DNA of 64,000 nucleotides, taken from Tetmemena sp. SeJ-2015. Its lineage: Eukaryota; Ciliophora; Spirotrichea; Sporadotrichida; Oxytrichidae. Below, in pieces: positions 1 through 9,991 of the stretch. The number at the start of each line of letters is the position of its first letter. The first letter of the stretch is position 1. Location of the stretch: contig JAJKFJ010022504.1 of the NCBI GenBank assembly GCA_027382625.1, forward strand, positions 62,001 through 126,000, written 5' to 3'. The position numbers and the translations under genes are program-made. The notes beneath the pieces are model-generated. The model was not told the DNA's origin. It did no database searches and was given only the letters and a program-made list of their open reading frames with translations.

Positions 1-1
1 T

Positions 2-994
2 GAGCGTTTCGCTCAAAAGGACGCCGAAGGAAAGTATGGAGTCTATCTACTGACTGAAAAGCAGGGGAGGGGTACGGATTTTAAAACGAGCTAGGAGATT
101 GAGTTCAACGGGGGCCTTTGCCTCATCATAGCTGACATCTTCTCTGAAAGATCAACTGAGCAAATCATTGGACGAACTGGACGCCTTGATAAGAGAGGAG
201 TCTACAAGCAGCTGATCTATCAGTAAAATGCCACTTCTACTGCTGAGTAGATCATCGCTCTAGAGCAGAGGATCATGAGCAACAGTCTCCACTTCCGCCT
301 TGGGCTCCTCCAGTTCCAAGTGGAGCTTATGAAAAGGAAGTAGGAGAGAGAATCTGTTGATAAAGATATTATAAAACTGACTAAATCGGAGAATAATAGG
401 GCAAAGCAAGAGGTTAAGATGGATGCCCCAGTCGAAGAGGAGAAGAAGCAACAGTCGGTATGCTCTTTTAAGGATGATTTCATCAGGGAGGATCATTCAT
501 CTCAAGATGAGGACGATCAAGAGTCCTCGGAGTAGACTGATAGCGAGGGCAGCTTGGGGAAGATAAATTAGGAGGAATAGCTTTAAGAGGTCTCTGAAAT
601 AAAGTAGAGCGTTCTCCGCACTTTAGATGAATCTCAAGAAAAAAGCTTATTTATGCAATCTAATTTAAAAGGTTCTGCTGACCAATCCTTGAAAGAGACG
701 CCTCCCAAGCGCGAGAGCAAGCGCCTCTTGAAGCAAAAGGAGAAATTCATCAAGGCAAAGCTGAAGGCGGTGGAGAGCATTATCAGAGAGGAGAACCAGA
801 GAGTCGAAATTCAGCATTCAGCCAGAGCAGAGGTTCTTAATGCTTAGGATGGAAATGAATCTGAAGGGATGCAGAGCTCGTCTAAGAAGAAGTACCATGC
901 GAGAGGCACGCGGAAGAGAACTGCTGAGCAGAGGAAGCTGAGCTCGGGCTCGATCGGAGGAGATCAAGAACCAAAGACGGCCGATTCGGAGTGA
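2..994 (+). CDS. SecA-like helicase, C-terminal part (5' truncated by window edge)
   Basis: The frame is open from the first bases to a TGA stop, 330 residues when TAA/TAG are read as Gln. The first ~60 residues carry a superfamily-2 helicase C-terminal signature of the SecA type: a GRGTDFK block, then a GGL.LII stretch and a QIIGRTGR motif, in the order and spacing of SecA motifs. The last ~250 residues are charged and Glu/Lys/Ser-rich, with probable coiled coil and basic patches and no domain I recognise. The DEAD/Walker half would lie upstream, outside the window. The gene is much richer in G+C than the DNA right of 7.2 kb. Its neighbours are a transposase and a methyltransferase, so a role in a mobile element is possible but inferred. 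Another SF2 helicase could give a similar short match. Confidence 0.6.
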
Positions 995-1095
995 TGAAAC
1001 TTGATCGTTTGTCAATTAATTTTTAAAGTTTTAAGTTTAACTTATTTTAAAGGAGGCCCAAGAAGTTTCCTATCTATTGAAAACCGCAAGAGAGC

Positions 1096-1920
1096 TCAAG
1101 ACATCAGCTCGTGCTGCTCATCCCTCACCACGGAGAGGACGTTACCGTTGTCATCAATGATTCCGGTATCATGGAGCTGGTGAACTAAGCCCTTGTAGTG
1201 CGCCATCTCCTGCAGCTGCTCCTGCATCATACCAAACTCCTCTCTGATGCGCTTGTTGTCCTGGAGGTACTTTTGCTTCGAGCCTCGGAGCTCCTTCTCT
1301 TCCTCCTTGACCTCCTCGAGATCCTCGGTCTTTCGCTTGCGTGCCGTGCCTTGCTTGATTAGGTGAGCAGATCTTCCCTTGTGCACTATAAGAGTTAAAA
1401 GATGCTACTTCACTACCGCTGAAATTGACAGATCTCCGGAGAGCCTCAGCAAACTCAGGCTTCATGTGGACGAGAAGGCTCTGAGAGGCGTCGAGTCTTT
1501 CCCGACGCTTCAGCTTGGCCTGCTGGATCATATCATTGACGCCATCTGTGTCGAGAGTCAGCAAGACGTCGCAGATCCACTGCTTGTCCAAATGAAGCCA
1601 GTCACATTGGTCAGGAAGGTACTTCAGGATGGAAGGCTTCGACTTGGCATGGTCAAGAAAATCCTCAGCCGTGAGCCCATCAATCTAAGGCACCGCTGCT
1701 ATCACAATGTCTTTCCTCTTTAAATGCTGCAAAGTTGAGCCAAAAGAAAACTTACCTCTTTGGAGCCGTCAATGATGCTGCGCAGGAAATAGATGTTGCA
1801 GCATCCTATCTTTGGGAGGTAGGCGCCGCACTCTTGTATGAGAAAGCAGTGCAGCTCTTTCTTGCTGCCGATCTTCTGCTGCACCTCGTGAACATTTACC
1901 TTAGTCAGTCGTGATTCCAT
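1096..1920 (-). CDS. 254-aa spliced protein, possible transposon accessory protein
   Basis: The gene starts at an ATG at 1918-1920 and ends with TGA at 1096-1098. Removing two GT..AG introns, 1727-1755 (29 nt) and 1386-1416 (31 nt), gives one 255-codon frame; neither length is a multiple of three, so splicing is needed for continuity. The N-terminal half has a Cys/Leu-rich segment (ECGAYLPKIGCCNIYFLRSI), then a basic KRKD turn and a VPQIDGLTAEDFL segment. The C-terminal half is a Lys/Glu/Gln-rich coiled coil. The layout reminds me of the ~22-kDa accessory protein of TBE/Tec-type ciliate transposons, but that is from memory and unverified. The convergent helicase gene ends 101 bp away and a DD34E transposase gene starts ~730 bp away. 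It is a confident coding sequence of unproven function. Confidence 0.65.
1386..1416 (-). other. 31-nt intron in the 254-aa gene
   Basis: Read on the minus strand it begins GTAGTGAAG and ends CTTATAG. Its removal joins the frame ending RRSVNFS to the frame starting HKGRSAHLIK. The length of 31 nt is not divisible by three, so the two exon frames cannot both be real without it. Confidence 0.7.
1727..1755 (-). other. 29-nt intron in the 254-aa gene
   Basis: On the minus strand it begins with a canonical GTAAGTTTTC donor and ends ACTTTGCAG. Removing it joins ..IIDGSKE to HLKRKDIVIAA and avoids a frame break. With the 31-nt intron it shows that very short introns are used here. Confidence 0.75.
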
Positions 1921-2004
1921 TCCTTGCCTGGCGTGACAACAAATTAATTTGAGGACTTGAATCTTTTTGTTGTAATTAATAATTATAACTCCCACCTTCA
2001 GCGC

Positions 2005-2281
2005 TCAATTATTATTAAATAAGGTGAAGATTTCATCATCTGGAGCAAGTACAGTTCTTTAAAAAAGAATCATTTTCACAGCATCAGAAATCTCTTTGTC
2101 TACAAATGGAATCTTTTTCTTCATAACCATTATATCAACAGCGCATTACTTCCTTCTTTGGTCGAAGTGAAGAGGGTGGTCTATCCTCTTGAGACATTGA
2201 CTTTGAGAGCATAACCGATGAATAAGACGACGATACAGATGCTTATTCGAAATTTCGATGCTGCAGCACTGGAATTTTCAT
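2005..2281 (-). CDS. Small spliced gene (79 aa), unknown
   Basis: Starting at the ATG complementary to 2279-2281 and removing a 37-nt GT..AG intron (2113-2149) gives an 80-codon frame ending at TGA (2005-2007). The N-terminal part is Ser-rich (about residues 14-30); the C-terminal part reads like a folded helix followed by an acidic stretch (IPFVDKEISDAVKMIL, then APDDEIF). An in-frame open stretch continues upstream (a MAAASSST-like start near 2350) but is broken by one TGA, so the true start may lie higher if that base is an error or is spliced out. It lies 85 bp upstream of the 254-aa gene on the same strand and could be an upstream exon of it. No family recognised. Confidence 0.35.
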
Positions 2282-2648
2282 GCCGGGCGGCGATCATGCT
2301 TAAGGAGTTCCTTTGATAGCATTGACTTCAGCAATAGTTGAGGAAGAGGCAGCAGCCATGGAATTAAATCTCTCCCGACTGCCATTGTGGTCGTCTCCTC
2401 TTGATCCTTGATAACAGAGCGCCTCAGTCAGAAGAAATGATACTTTTCTCCGATGGCTGCCAGAGTCCACTAGAATCGACTCAATTCTTCAGTGTGCGCT
2501 TCTTCATCTTGAGCATGTGTACTATTAAAAAAGTAAAGACCTCGAGGGAGTTCCTCTTTCGGAATCTAGTAGAGAGGGTATTGTCTGCTAACTGAGACAA
2601 TTCTTATTTCCTCGTGAGAGCCTGGAGGAATAATTTACTAATTTAACA

Positions 2649-3755
2649 ATGGTCGAGACTTTAAACATTTCAAGGCCTTCTGAGACTATCCTCAAAGAAA
2701 GCTCGGCTTTAAAGTCTATTTAGAAAGAGTAACGAGCGCGGAGGCTCTATTTTGATTCGAACTGTACCATCAAAGTAATAGCTCGAAGGATGAAGATGAG
2801 TAGTTATGCAGTGTAGAAGGCAATAAGACTGAGCTTTCTAGACAATGATTCCTCCTCGCCTCCGCTCCTACCCTCAAAGAATAAATTATCTGCTTATGGC
2901 GAAAAGATTCTTAGGAGCCACTTGCTCGATAAAACTCAAGTCAACAGCCTATCCTCCGCTCAAGAAGTCCTTACTTCGTCGGCTAGGGTGAGCCTCAGCT
3001 TATCGCGCCTCAGTGTGATAGCAAGGAAAAGACTGGGGCTGTCATTCAAGAACATTTACAACTCTGACTAAAGATCTAACAAACCCTCTTCACTGGCACA
3101 GAGATAATGGGCTGCTCATAACTATGTCTCTCTGATGGGGAGGGGGCTCGATATTATAAACGTTGACGAGAGCAGCGTGTAGTTCATAAATTTGGAAAGG
3201 AAAGGATGGTCAGAGAGAGGTAAAAAGCGCATATCTACTACCATGTCTAGGATCTAGGCTATCAATTTGATAGCAGGAGTCAGTTCTCGAGGCGAGACCT
3301 ATTTTATGCTGAATCACGGAAAGAATAATAGCGTCACGCTCCTCTATTTCCTGGTTCAGGTTGCGAAGATGTTGGAAGCTGAAAACTCAAACTGGAGAGA
3401 AAGAACTTGCTTTCTTCTGGATAACGCCTCTTATCATCGATCAAAGTATTTGATAAAGGCCTGTGAAAGGCTCCAGCTTCCACTTGCATTTCTTGGGCCT
3501 TACTAATTTGACTTAGCCCCGGTAGAAAATATATTTTCTTCTGTGAAGCATAAGCTGCGCAAAGCTAAACGAGAGCGATTCTTGAGCCTAGGGTCGACTA
3601 AAAAGGCTGGCAAAATTGAATAAAGGCACGCTGAACAACTAATGCTTGACATCGCCTAACTACTCGGAGAGAATGAATTTGGCTGGGTAAAGGAATCATT
3701 TTTCAGCTGCCTCCATAGAGCGATTTCCTTCCTCAATTGTGAGAGATTAGATTGA
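2649..3755 (+). CDS. DD34E transposase (IS630/Tc1/mariner superfamily), apparently intact
   Basis: The 368-aa frame runs from ATG 2649 to TGA 3753. It has an N-terminal helix-turn-helix region (VIARRMKMSSYAVQKAIR near residues 40-57), a second HTH-like block before the catalytic core (RVSLSRLSVIARKRLGLS near 120), and a complete catalytic triad: D173 in INVDESSV, D258 in LLDNASYH and E293 in APVENIF. The 34 residues between D258 and E293 match the Tc1 DD34E class. Several TAA/TAG codons inside the core show they are read as Gln; all Trp codons are TGG. No inverted repeats for this gene could be found in the window, so its substrate ends are unknown. It could be a live transposase or a domesticated one used in germline DNA excision. 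Confidence 0.85.
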
Positions 3756-4840
3756 ATTCAGGAAAAAACTCCAACAATTTAGATCAAGGATATAAAGCTT
3801 GGTCAAGAAGGCCGACTCGGTACAAATTCTGCAGGTTGTTTTCTTCGCCTGTTAAATCATCTCGGATGAGTTAAATATCTTGTATTAGGCTTGTTTTTCT
3901 AATTAACCGTTGTTTGATTTATAACCTTTAGTCATCTTTTAATAGCTCTGATGGGTTTGTCCCCCACTTTCTAATTTGAACCAACGAGTATGGATTTGTA
4001 ATTCTTTTATTGCCTAGAGATCTTTACTGCAAATGAATGAGCTACAGAAATGAAGAAGTAGTCTCTTCATTAGATCCTCCTAGTCTTCTCTGTCTTTTAT
4101 CATCTCTTGATAATTTCTTTCTCATATGTTTTTCATGACTCTACAAATCGATCGAGCTCTACCCCCAGAATCTTTTAGCTGCATTTTTCTTCCCAAAAAA
4201 ATTTGATTTTCTCATCTTTACGACCTTAGTCCTAGAATTTATCTTGATTCAGAATGGATCTCCATTTAGTTATAGCAAGGTTGAATTATAACGCAAGGGA
4301 GAAAAGCTGATTGGAAATGAGTGGCTCCTTCAACAAATGATATTGTTCGCGTTTTATTATATTCTGAAAAATTTAATTTAGTCACTTCCTTATATGGTTG
4401 TTCCGACCTTCCCAATGCAACAGGCTTCCAGGATTATGATTAGCTGCCTCTTCTTTGACCTGCTTTAATTAATTGGATCGCAGAAATAAAGATCTCCAGA
4501 AATCTCACTTTGAAAGTTATTCTTTAAGCAGCCTTGCATGTTGGCTTCAGTTCCTTTGTATTTGTGAGGATATTGGAGTCTAGAGTTGAGTTTGATAATT
4601 TATTTCCCAGAGGTATGCTATAACCCATCTCATTCTGATTCCCATCTCATCATTCACGATTAAAAAGTTGTCTGTCCTTCATCACTATAGATCCTTGTTT
4701 CGCCCATTTTTTTCTTTAGCCCCCACTTCGTGTGAGTGCTCTTAGTAGCTGGATTTAATCTTCCAAGATTATTTTTATTATTTCATGCCTGGAGATCATG
4801 TGTCTATAGAAATAGGTAGAGGATTAAAGCAAATAAATAA
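3756..4840. other. Stretch without an assigned gene between convergent genes
   Basis: Base composition is intermediate between the genes and the AT-rich DNA to the right. Long frames are open on both strands because only TGA stops translation, and more than one frame gives protein-like text interrupted by single TGAs. I could not choose a frame on sequence alone, so no gene is called. Both neighbours point into this region, so it may hold 3' ends, a decayed gene, or a continuation of the minus-strand gene that follows. Confidence 0.4.
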
Positions 4841-5218
4841 TCAATAAAAAAAAGGGTCGCGGTGGCTTCTCTTAAAGAAGTAATGATCTACCCGCCTCCT
4901 TTTGTAAATAAAAATGAGTAAAAGAAATTATAATTTTGAAAATAATGAAAGGCACCTACAAAGCTTGATGAGATCCTGGAGAGTTCGCGACGCGCTTCTA
5001 GATTGAGCATGATCTTGAAGTGTTCCTAAGTCTGTATTCCATCGTCTGATGCGCTGCTTGATTTTTTTGTGATCCTGATGAATCATTTGTATTTGCACTT
5101 GGTCCTGCACATAATCTATCCCAGCTGGGTGAGTCAGAGTTCCTAGCTAGATCCAATCCTTTGGTGGCTCTTGTATTTCTGCAAGATAGTTGATGAGCCT
5201 GGCAGCAAGGTTGGTCAT
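4841..5218 (-). CDS. Small minus-strand ORF (125 aa), unknown
   Basis: The ATG complementary to 5216-5218 opens a frame whose first ~86 residues use balanced codons (start MTNLAARLINYLAEIQ; then a Gln/Arg-rich helical part, QDQVQIQMIHQDHKKIKQR). From about 4959 composition turns AT-rich and a good donor (GTAGGTG) appears, so the last ~40 residues of the unspliced reading may be intron. Splicing to an AG at 4899 makes a TGA at the junction; splicing at 4896 opens a longer alternative reading to a TGA at 4783. The start lies 159 bp from the divergent methyltransferase gene, so the two may share a promoter. I recognise no domain. Confidence 0.5.
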
Positions 5219-5377
5219 ATATTTTAAAAAATAATATTATAATTTTTCCATTCTAATTAAATTATTTTATAGAGCAACCCCTAGACTAATAAATATTCAA
5301 ATAAAGGTAAAGCCTCCTTATAAACTGATAGCTCATCTTATAAATAATTTATACTTTCAATAATAATTTTGTAGATA
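5219..5377. promoter_or_regulatory. 159-bp AT-rich gap between divergent start codons
   Basis: Two coding starts face away from each other across this short AT-rich gap, so it must hold the 5' regions of both genes and probably acts as a bidirectional promoter. I see runs of A/T and the phrase ATAATATTATAAT but no defined motif. Confidence 0.4.
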
Positions 5378-7198
5378 ATGTTGTCCAAGCCAGCAACCAA
5401 TGAGTAAAGATCAACCAAAGAGAGTCTCTCGCTTTTAAGTAGACTCCTCTCAGAAGCAAGAACTCAGCAATCAATAAAGAACTCTGATCCTACTGAAACC
5501 CCTCTCAAGCAAGCATAACCTCAGCCCCCATAAGCTCCAAAGATTTATGAGTCATAGAACTAGGAGCAGAAGCTCTAGCTCTAAGTTCCATCTTGCATTT
5601 AGGCGCTCCCTCAGATCCTTCCTCCTTATAACTTAAATACTTTGGTTGTCTAGCCTCCTCCGCTTACTGTTTTGATTGCTCAAAACACTTTTACATCTTA
5701 GCCACAGTTTAAAGATCCAGTTTAAAATATACAAGATCAAAGGAGGGTAACTCATCAAAATTAAGAAGGAAAAAATATCCTCCAGAAGAGAATCAAGAAA
5801 AGCAGATTTCTTAATTTAGGAAGATATAGAAAGAGGATCCTATTTGACTTACATTATTCACAAGAGGAATTCGAAACACTCCAATTCACGTTTGAGTCAT
5901 TCTGGCAATTCAAAGACTGGCTCAACAATCAGTATGAAACTAAAAAGTCAGCTCTATCCTAACAGCGGGTTGACTTGCTCAAAAATAAAATTGTAGAAGA
6001 CCCAAATCTAAAGACTGATACAAAATTGATGATGGAGCCTGAGATAGATTAATTCAATTCATCAGCTGAAGTAGCTCATGGCCCCGGCTCTGAAGTACTT
6101 CTCTCAAGAATCAGAAACCTGGAAGATGAACTCAAGGAGCAAAAGATCTATACGGAACAAAGAGAGCGATATTGGGAAGAGAGGGTATAATAGATACTCT
6201 CTGAACTGAGAGAATCTAAGGAGCTGAATGAAACTCTGTTGAATCATTTCCAGGAGATTTTGAGAGCTGTCTTTAAGCCTGATTTCAGTCCTGATAAATT
6301 AAAAGAACAGATCAAAGAGAGGATGAGGGACCTCAACGATCACCTGGGAGCAGACATAATTTACACTGAATAGTAGAGATAGGAAGAAGAGGAGAGAATC
6401 AGACAGCATTTCTAAAAACTGAAACAAAGTGAAGGAGCAGACGGTGATGACAAAAAGGTTCACACCTTAAAGTTCTTTGATTGGGGGATGAGATAGAAAA
6501 TAGGAACCGCTGTTTAATATCAAGGGGATGTAAGAAATAAACAACTATGGAGAACAGTAATTGAAGAAAGACAAAAAGGAAAATCTGGCAATAGATTTGA
6601 TTTGGTGATGAGTGACTCTCCCTGGAAGGATACTGGCGCAAATCAAGACTATAATTTAATGACCGACTTGGAGTGCCTTCGCAACATCCCTATAGCGGAG
6701 TTGTAGTCTGACGGATGGCTAGCACTCTGGGTAACAAATGCAAAGCATCAGGTGGCGAACAAATACCTGGAGGACATCGGCTATGAGTAGAAAGAGCTCA
6801 TTACCTGGGTGAAAATTAAGCTGAATGGTGAGTTGAGAGATAACATCGGCTATTACCTCAGACACAACTCCGAGCATTGCATCCTCGCGAGGAAGATAGG
6901 AGAATTCACAGATTTAAAGAAGATCACCAAGACGCACAAAGCCCCTAATGTCATCCTTGCCCCAATGAGGGAGGCCTCGCGAAAGCCAGATGAGATCTAC
7001 GAGATCCTTGAGACACTCTGCCCCACCGGATCTTACCTCGAAGCCTATGGCCGCGCTCACAATGCCAGGAAAGATTGGAGCACAGTTGGAAATGAGTGTA
7101 TCGTGCGAAAGCGACACCAGAAGGAGAGAGCAAAGGCTAAGTACCTGAAAAATAATCTGAAGAAAATGAAAAAAGCCACTGTGATCAAGCTGGACTGA
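5378..7198 (+). CDS. MT-A70 family adenine methyltransferase, 606 aa
   Basis: The frame runs from ATG 5378 to TGA 7196 with dozens of TAA/TAG Gln codons. Residues ~1-140 are Gln/Pro-rich and probably disordered; ~170-330 contain charged coiled coil; the C-terminal third is an MT-A70 (METTL3/MTA1-type) domain. Visible landmarks are D413-S-P-W416, the variant DPPW catalytic motif, then GWLALWVTNAKH, EHCILARK, and the family signature REASRKPDEIYEILETLCP followed by LEAYGRAHNARKDW. Known relatives transfer methyl from SAM to the N6 of adenine in RNA or, in some ciliate proteins, DNA. DPPW to DSPW is unusual, but the other motifs look complete. It sits divergent to a small ORF and close to an intact transposase, so it may be element-borne. 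All 13 or so Trp codons are TGG. Confidence 0.88.
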
Positions 7199-7284
7199 GC
7201 TTCTTCTGTTATTATCTTAATTACTTATTAATTGTTCAATCTTCTTATTTAGTCTCAATTCAAACTAGGGGTTTTATTAAAAAT

Positions 7285-7462
7285 CTTAGTGTCACTCATA
7301 TATTGAAACGTTCTGTTGGGATCTGCATCTTCAAGAGCGCAGACGTTGAGTACTTGTGGAATAAATCTGTTGTAGAATATTTTGCATAGTCCTTAAAGAG
7401 CAAATTGTTCTGAATAGATCAAATAGTTGATGATGTTGAAGATGCTTGAGCTTTTAAATGCT
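7285..7462 (-). pseudogene. Orphan F-box exon of the F-box/Kelch family
   Basis: On the minus strand this translates to ~59 residues with the core IFNIINYLIYSEQFALQGLC and KIFYNRFIPQVL, an F-box-like motif as found at the start of ciliate F-box/Kelch proteins. It is strongly similar in DNA and protein to 18418-18593, the F-box exon of the copy described below. No matching Kelch exons follow downstream on the minus strand, where they would be expected (below 7285): the methyltransferase gene is there instead. The exon is therefore probably a truncated relic; insertion of the left-hand gene cluster could explain this. Confidence 0.6.
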
Positions 7463-8041
7463 AATTATAAAATATTGCTATTTATTTTTAGTAATTGTTT
7501 GTTCATCTTTTGAGATAGTTTATGAGAATTAGTAAAAATTGTAAGAATTAGAGAGATCAAATAATCTAAATACAATTTGATTAGACTTCAATACTTGATT
7601 CTTCAATTTATATTAATTTTGGTGGTCATATATTTTAACATAAAATTATAAGTATCACTCAAACTGTTGTTCCTTTCACAAATCAAAGTTAGTGATAGAA
7701 TTTTTATATAAACATTTATCATTTGAAAATATATTTTATTTCTTCTTTTCAATACCTTATAGAAATTCTTTTTTCTCAATGTGAACGACCAAATAATCCC
7801 TACATCAATTATTATTCTAACTTAGAGTCAAAAAATATTTCATTATCACTCTTAAATTTTTATTTTATGAACAATGAACTCACTTAAAATTAACAATAAA
7901 GTAAATATGAATTATGTTTATTTGAAAGCACTTAATTGTGATTTCATGACATTAATTGATATGTTTAATTCTCTTTTTAATTTTGAAACAATTTTGTCTT
8001 CATAATATTTTCAAACTAGTAATATTCCTAAATTTTGTCAG

Positions 8042-8100
8042 ATTCCGCATATGCGGAATAGTTTTGTTCATTAAAAGTGCGGATTCCGCATATATGGAAT
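8042..8100. repeat. Palindrome ATTCCGCATATGCGGAAT plus imperfect copy
   Basis: Bases 8042-8059 are a perfect 18-bp palindrome, and 8083-8100 repeat it with changes in the right half (ATTCCGCATATATGGAAT). The G/C-containing arms stand out in very AT-rich DNA. A related palindrome with the same TTCCGC/GCGGAA arms lies at 11023-11042. It could be a dimeric protein-binding site or the remains of a short element. Confidence 0.6.
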
Positions 8101-9057
8101 TTATAAATTATGTGCGAAAAAAAATTAGGTGCATTAACTTTTATTCTTTCAATACTATTGTGATTCTTCAAATATTTTTTTTTTAATTAAAAGACATTAA
8201 AATTTTTCAATCAAGACTATTAATTTTCTCATTAACTAATTTAGTATTTAAAATTTTTTTAAATTTTTGTTACTGATAAAAGTTTTCAACGCACTCCAAA
8301 TACTTCTATTTTTATTTTCATTATGCAATTAAGTTAATTTAGATAACCCATTTAAGTATATATAAGAAAGTTTCAAGCTCTCTTGCAAATGTAGTATTGT
8401 ATTAATTTTTGATATTTTTTCTTTTTGAATTATCATCTCTTACTTTTTACTACAAGAATTAATTTTCCTAGGATCTTAAGGTATTAATATGCTTCACAAA
8501 AACTCTCATTAAATAATGTGAATTAGTTCGTAATGATGAATACTCTTCAATACTAAAAAATTATCAGACTTTTATATTTCACCTTTTTCCCTATCAGACA
8601 CTTATCGAAAACATACATTAAAAATATTCTGTCATTCTCAATTTTCAATTTAACAAACAAAAATAAAAAGTAACATTACTCAAATAAAAAAACAAAAACA
8701 GGCAATTTAAAAGTCATTCCATGAAAAATTGAAAATTATTTTTGTGGACACAATTAGGTTCAAGATATCAGCAAGACTCAAATTAGAGTTTAAATTAAAA
8801 AATGAATAAGTTATTGCCCCAGATAAATTTTTTCACGTTAAATAAAGTTTGGCAGCCATTTACTTTTTTCTTATGCTATAAGATGAGAACTTTTTTATAC
8901 TTACGAAAAGTTGATTTATTCAAATAAAAAACATTTTTACTTTCTCCTTGGAAGAAATTAAATGGTCATAAACATAAAGTGACTATGATTAAATAATCAC
9001 AGAGCTTGTATTATCAATTTTTCGACATCAGAAATAAAAGATAAAAAAGGCCTATAA

Positions 9058-9107
9058 GATCACAAAAATCACAAAAAATCACAAAATTTAAATAAAAAAT
9101 CACAAGC
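9058..9107. repeat. Tandem ATCACAAAA-type repeat
   Basis: Four imperfect units of the type ATCACAAAA follow one another with variable A-run lengths. It is a simple sequence array with no further feature. Confidence 0.55.
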
Positions 9108-9433
9108 TCAAAATTCTAAATTTTCACTTCACTAAAAGAAAGTCTATGAACCCTATTTGTAAAATGAGTAAATCAAAGCTATTTACTATATGAATTCAGC
9201 AGGGTTAATTTAATTTCTTCATTCGAGAAATAGATAAATAAAAATAAAATAAATAAAATAAAACATTTGAGCATAAAAAAAGAATAATCAGATTCCAATC
9301 TCAAACAGTAGAGATCAGACAAGATTATACAGCTCATAATCACTATTAAATATGTCTTGCAGAAGACGATTAAGTTAGAGTGAATTAGCGAGATAATTTA
9401 ATATATATTTGATTTGCTTATCTAGTACTAATC

Positions 9434-9790
9434 TATACCTCTACCGGCCCCCTCTTAAATATGGGGACTCAAGTCCATCAAGGAGTCGCTATCCCTCCGA
9501 AGCTTCACTGGTACTCTCTAGCCGTAGGCATCACTGACCAGGGGGGCCCACAGCCGATCGCCACAAGAGGACTCGGGCGTTGCCACTCACTGCACAGGGC
9601 AATGGCCAGGAATCCCTGCCGTTCAAACCCTCCCTGACTGAGGGCGTGAGCTGCCGGTCACTCGGGGGCCTCGGGCGCCATGCCTGGGGGCTCAGTGGAC
9701 TGGTCAAAGAGAGCGTGCACTCTGCCTCCAATGCAAGATCTCGGGGTAGCCTCATATTCGGTAGTCATATGGTGTCTGGACTCTAAGCTT
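9434..9790. other. GC-rich island of unknown nature
   Basis: About 355 bp here are far richer in G+C than anything around them; I judge well over half G+C inside DNA that is mostly A/T. Both strands have open frames of 60-80 codons, but high G+C removes TGA stops, so that is weak evidence for coding. The strand contains many possible short stems, for example GGACT/AGTCC around 9466. It does not match rRNA, tRNA or another RNA I can recognise. A trinucleotide microsatellite abuts the right edge. It may be a structured RNA gene, transferred DNA, or a chimeric or contaminating piece. Confidence 0.5.
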
Positions 9791-9793
9791 ATA

Positions 9794-9868
9794 GTCTGCT
9801 GCTATTGCTATTGCTGTTGCTATTGTTGCTGTTATTATTATTATTGTTATTTAATTATTATTATTATT
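9794..9868. repeat. Trinucleotide microsatellite (GCT/GTT/ATT)
   Basis: A run of TGC/TAT/TGT-type triplets grades from GCTATT units into ATT units. It begins exactly where the GC-rich island ends. Confidence 0.75.
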
Positions 9869-9991
9869 CCCACTTTTTCCAAACTCCATCTTTTTCGTCT
9901 TCCTCATCGTCTTCATCATCTTCTTCTGCAAGACATATTTAATAGTTTCGAGAAATAGAATTCTTAATAATGATTTGGAATCCTAGAAAAT

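Larger units (their letters stand above)
7463..9433. other. AT-rich spacer, no gene seen
   Basis: The stretch is dominated by A/T runs and short open frames of no character. It contains a perfect 18-bp palindrome with a degraded second copy (8042-8100) and a short tandem array near 9058. I see no RNA gene and no coding region with balanced codon use. Confidence 0.5.

Noticed and set aside
3784..4783. Long minus-strand readings that make a 450+ residue protein if TGA is read as Trp
   Set aside because: All three frames look protein-like once TGA is ignored, so the text proves nothing. In the clearly identified genes every Trp is TGG and none is TGA.
9531..9958. Overlapping ORFs on both strands of the GC-rich island
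   Set aside because: High G+C removes TGA stops on both strands, and the products show no domain or consistent codon pattern; the rightmost frame runs into a microsatellite.
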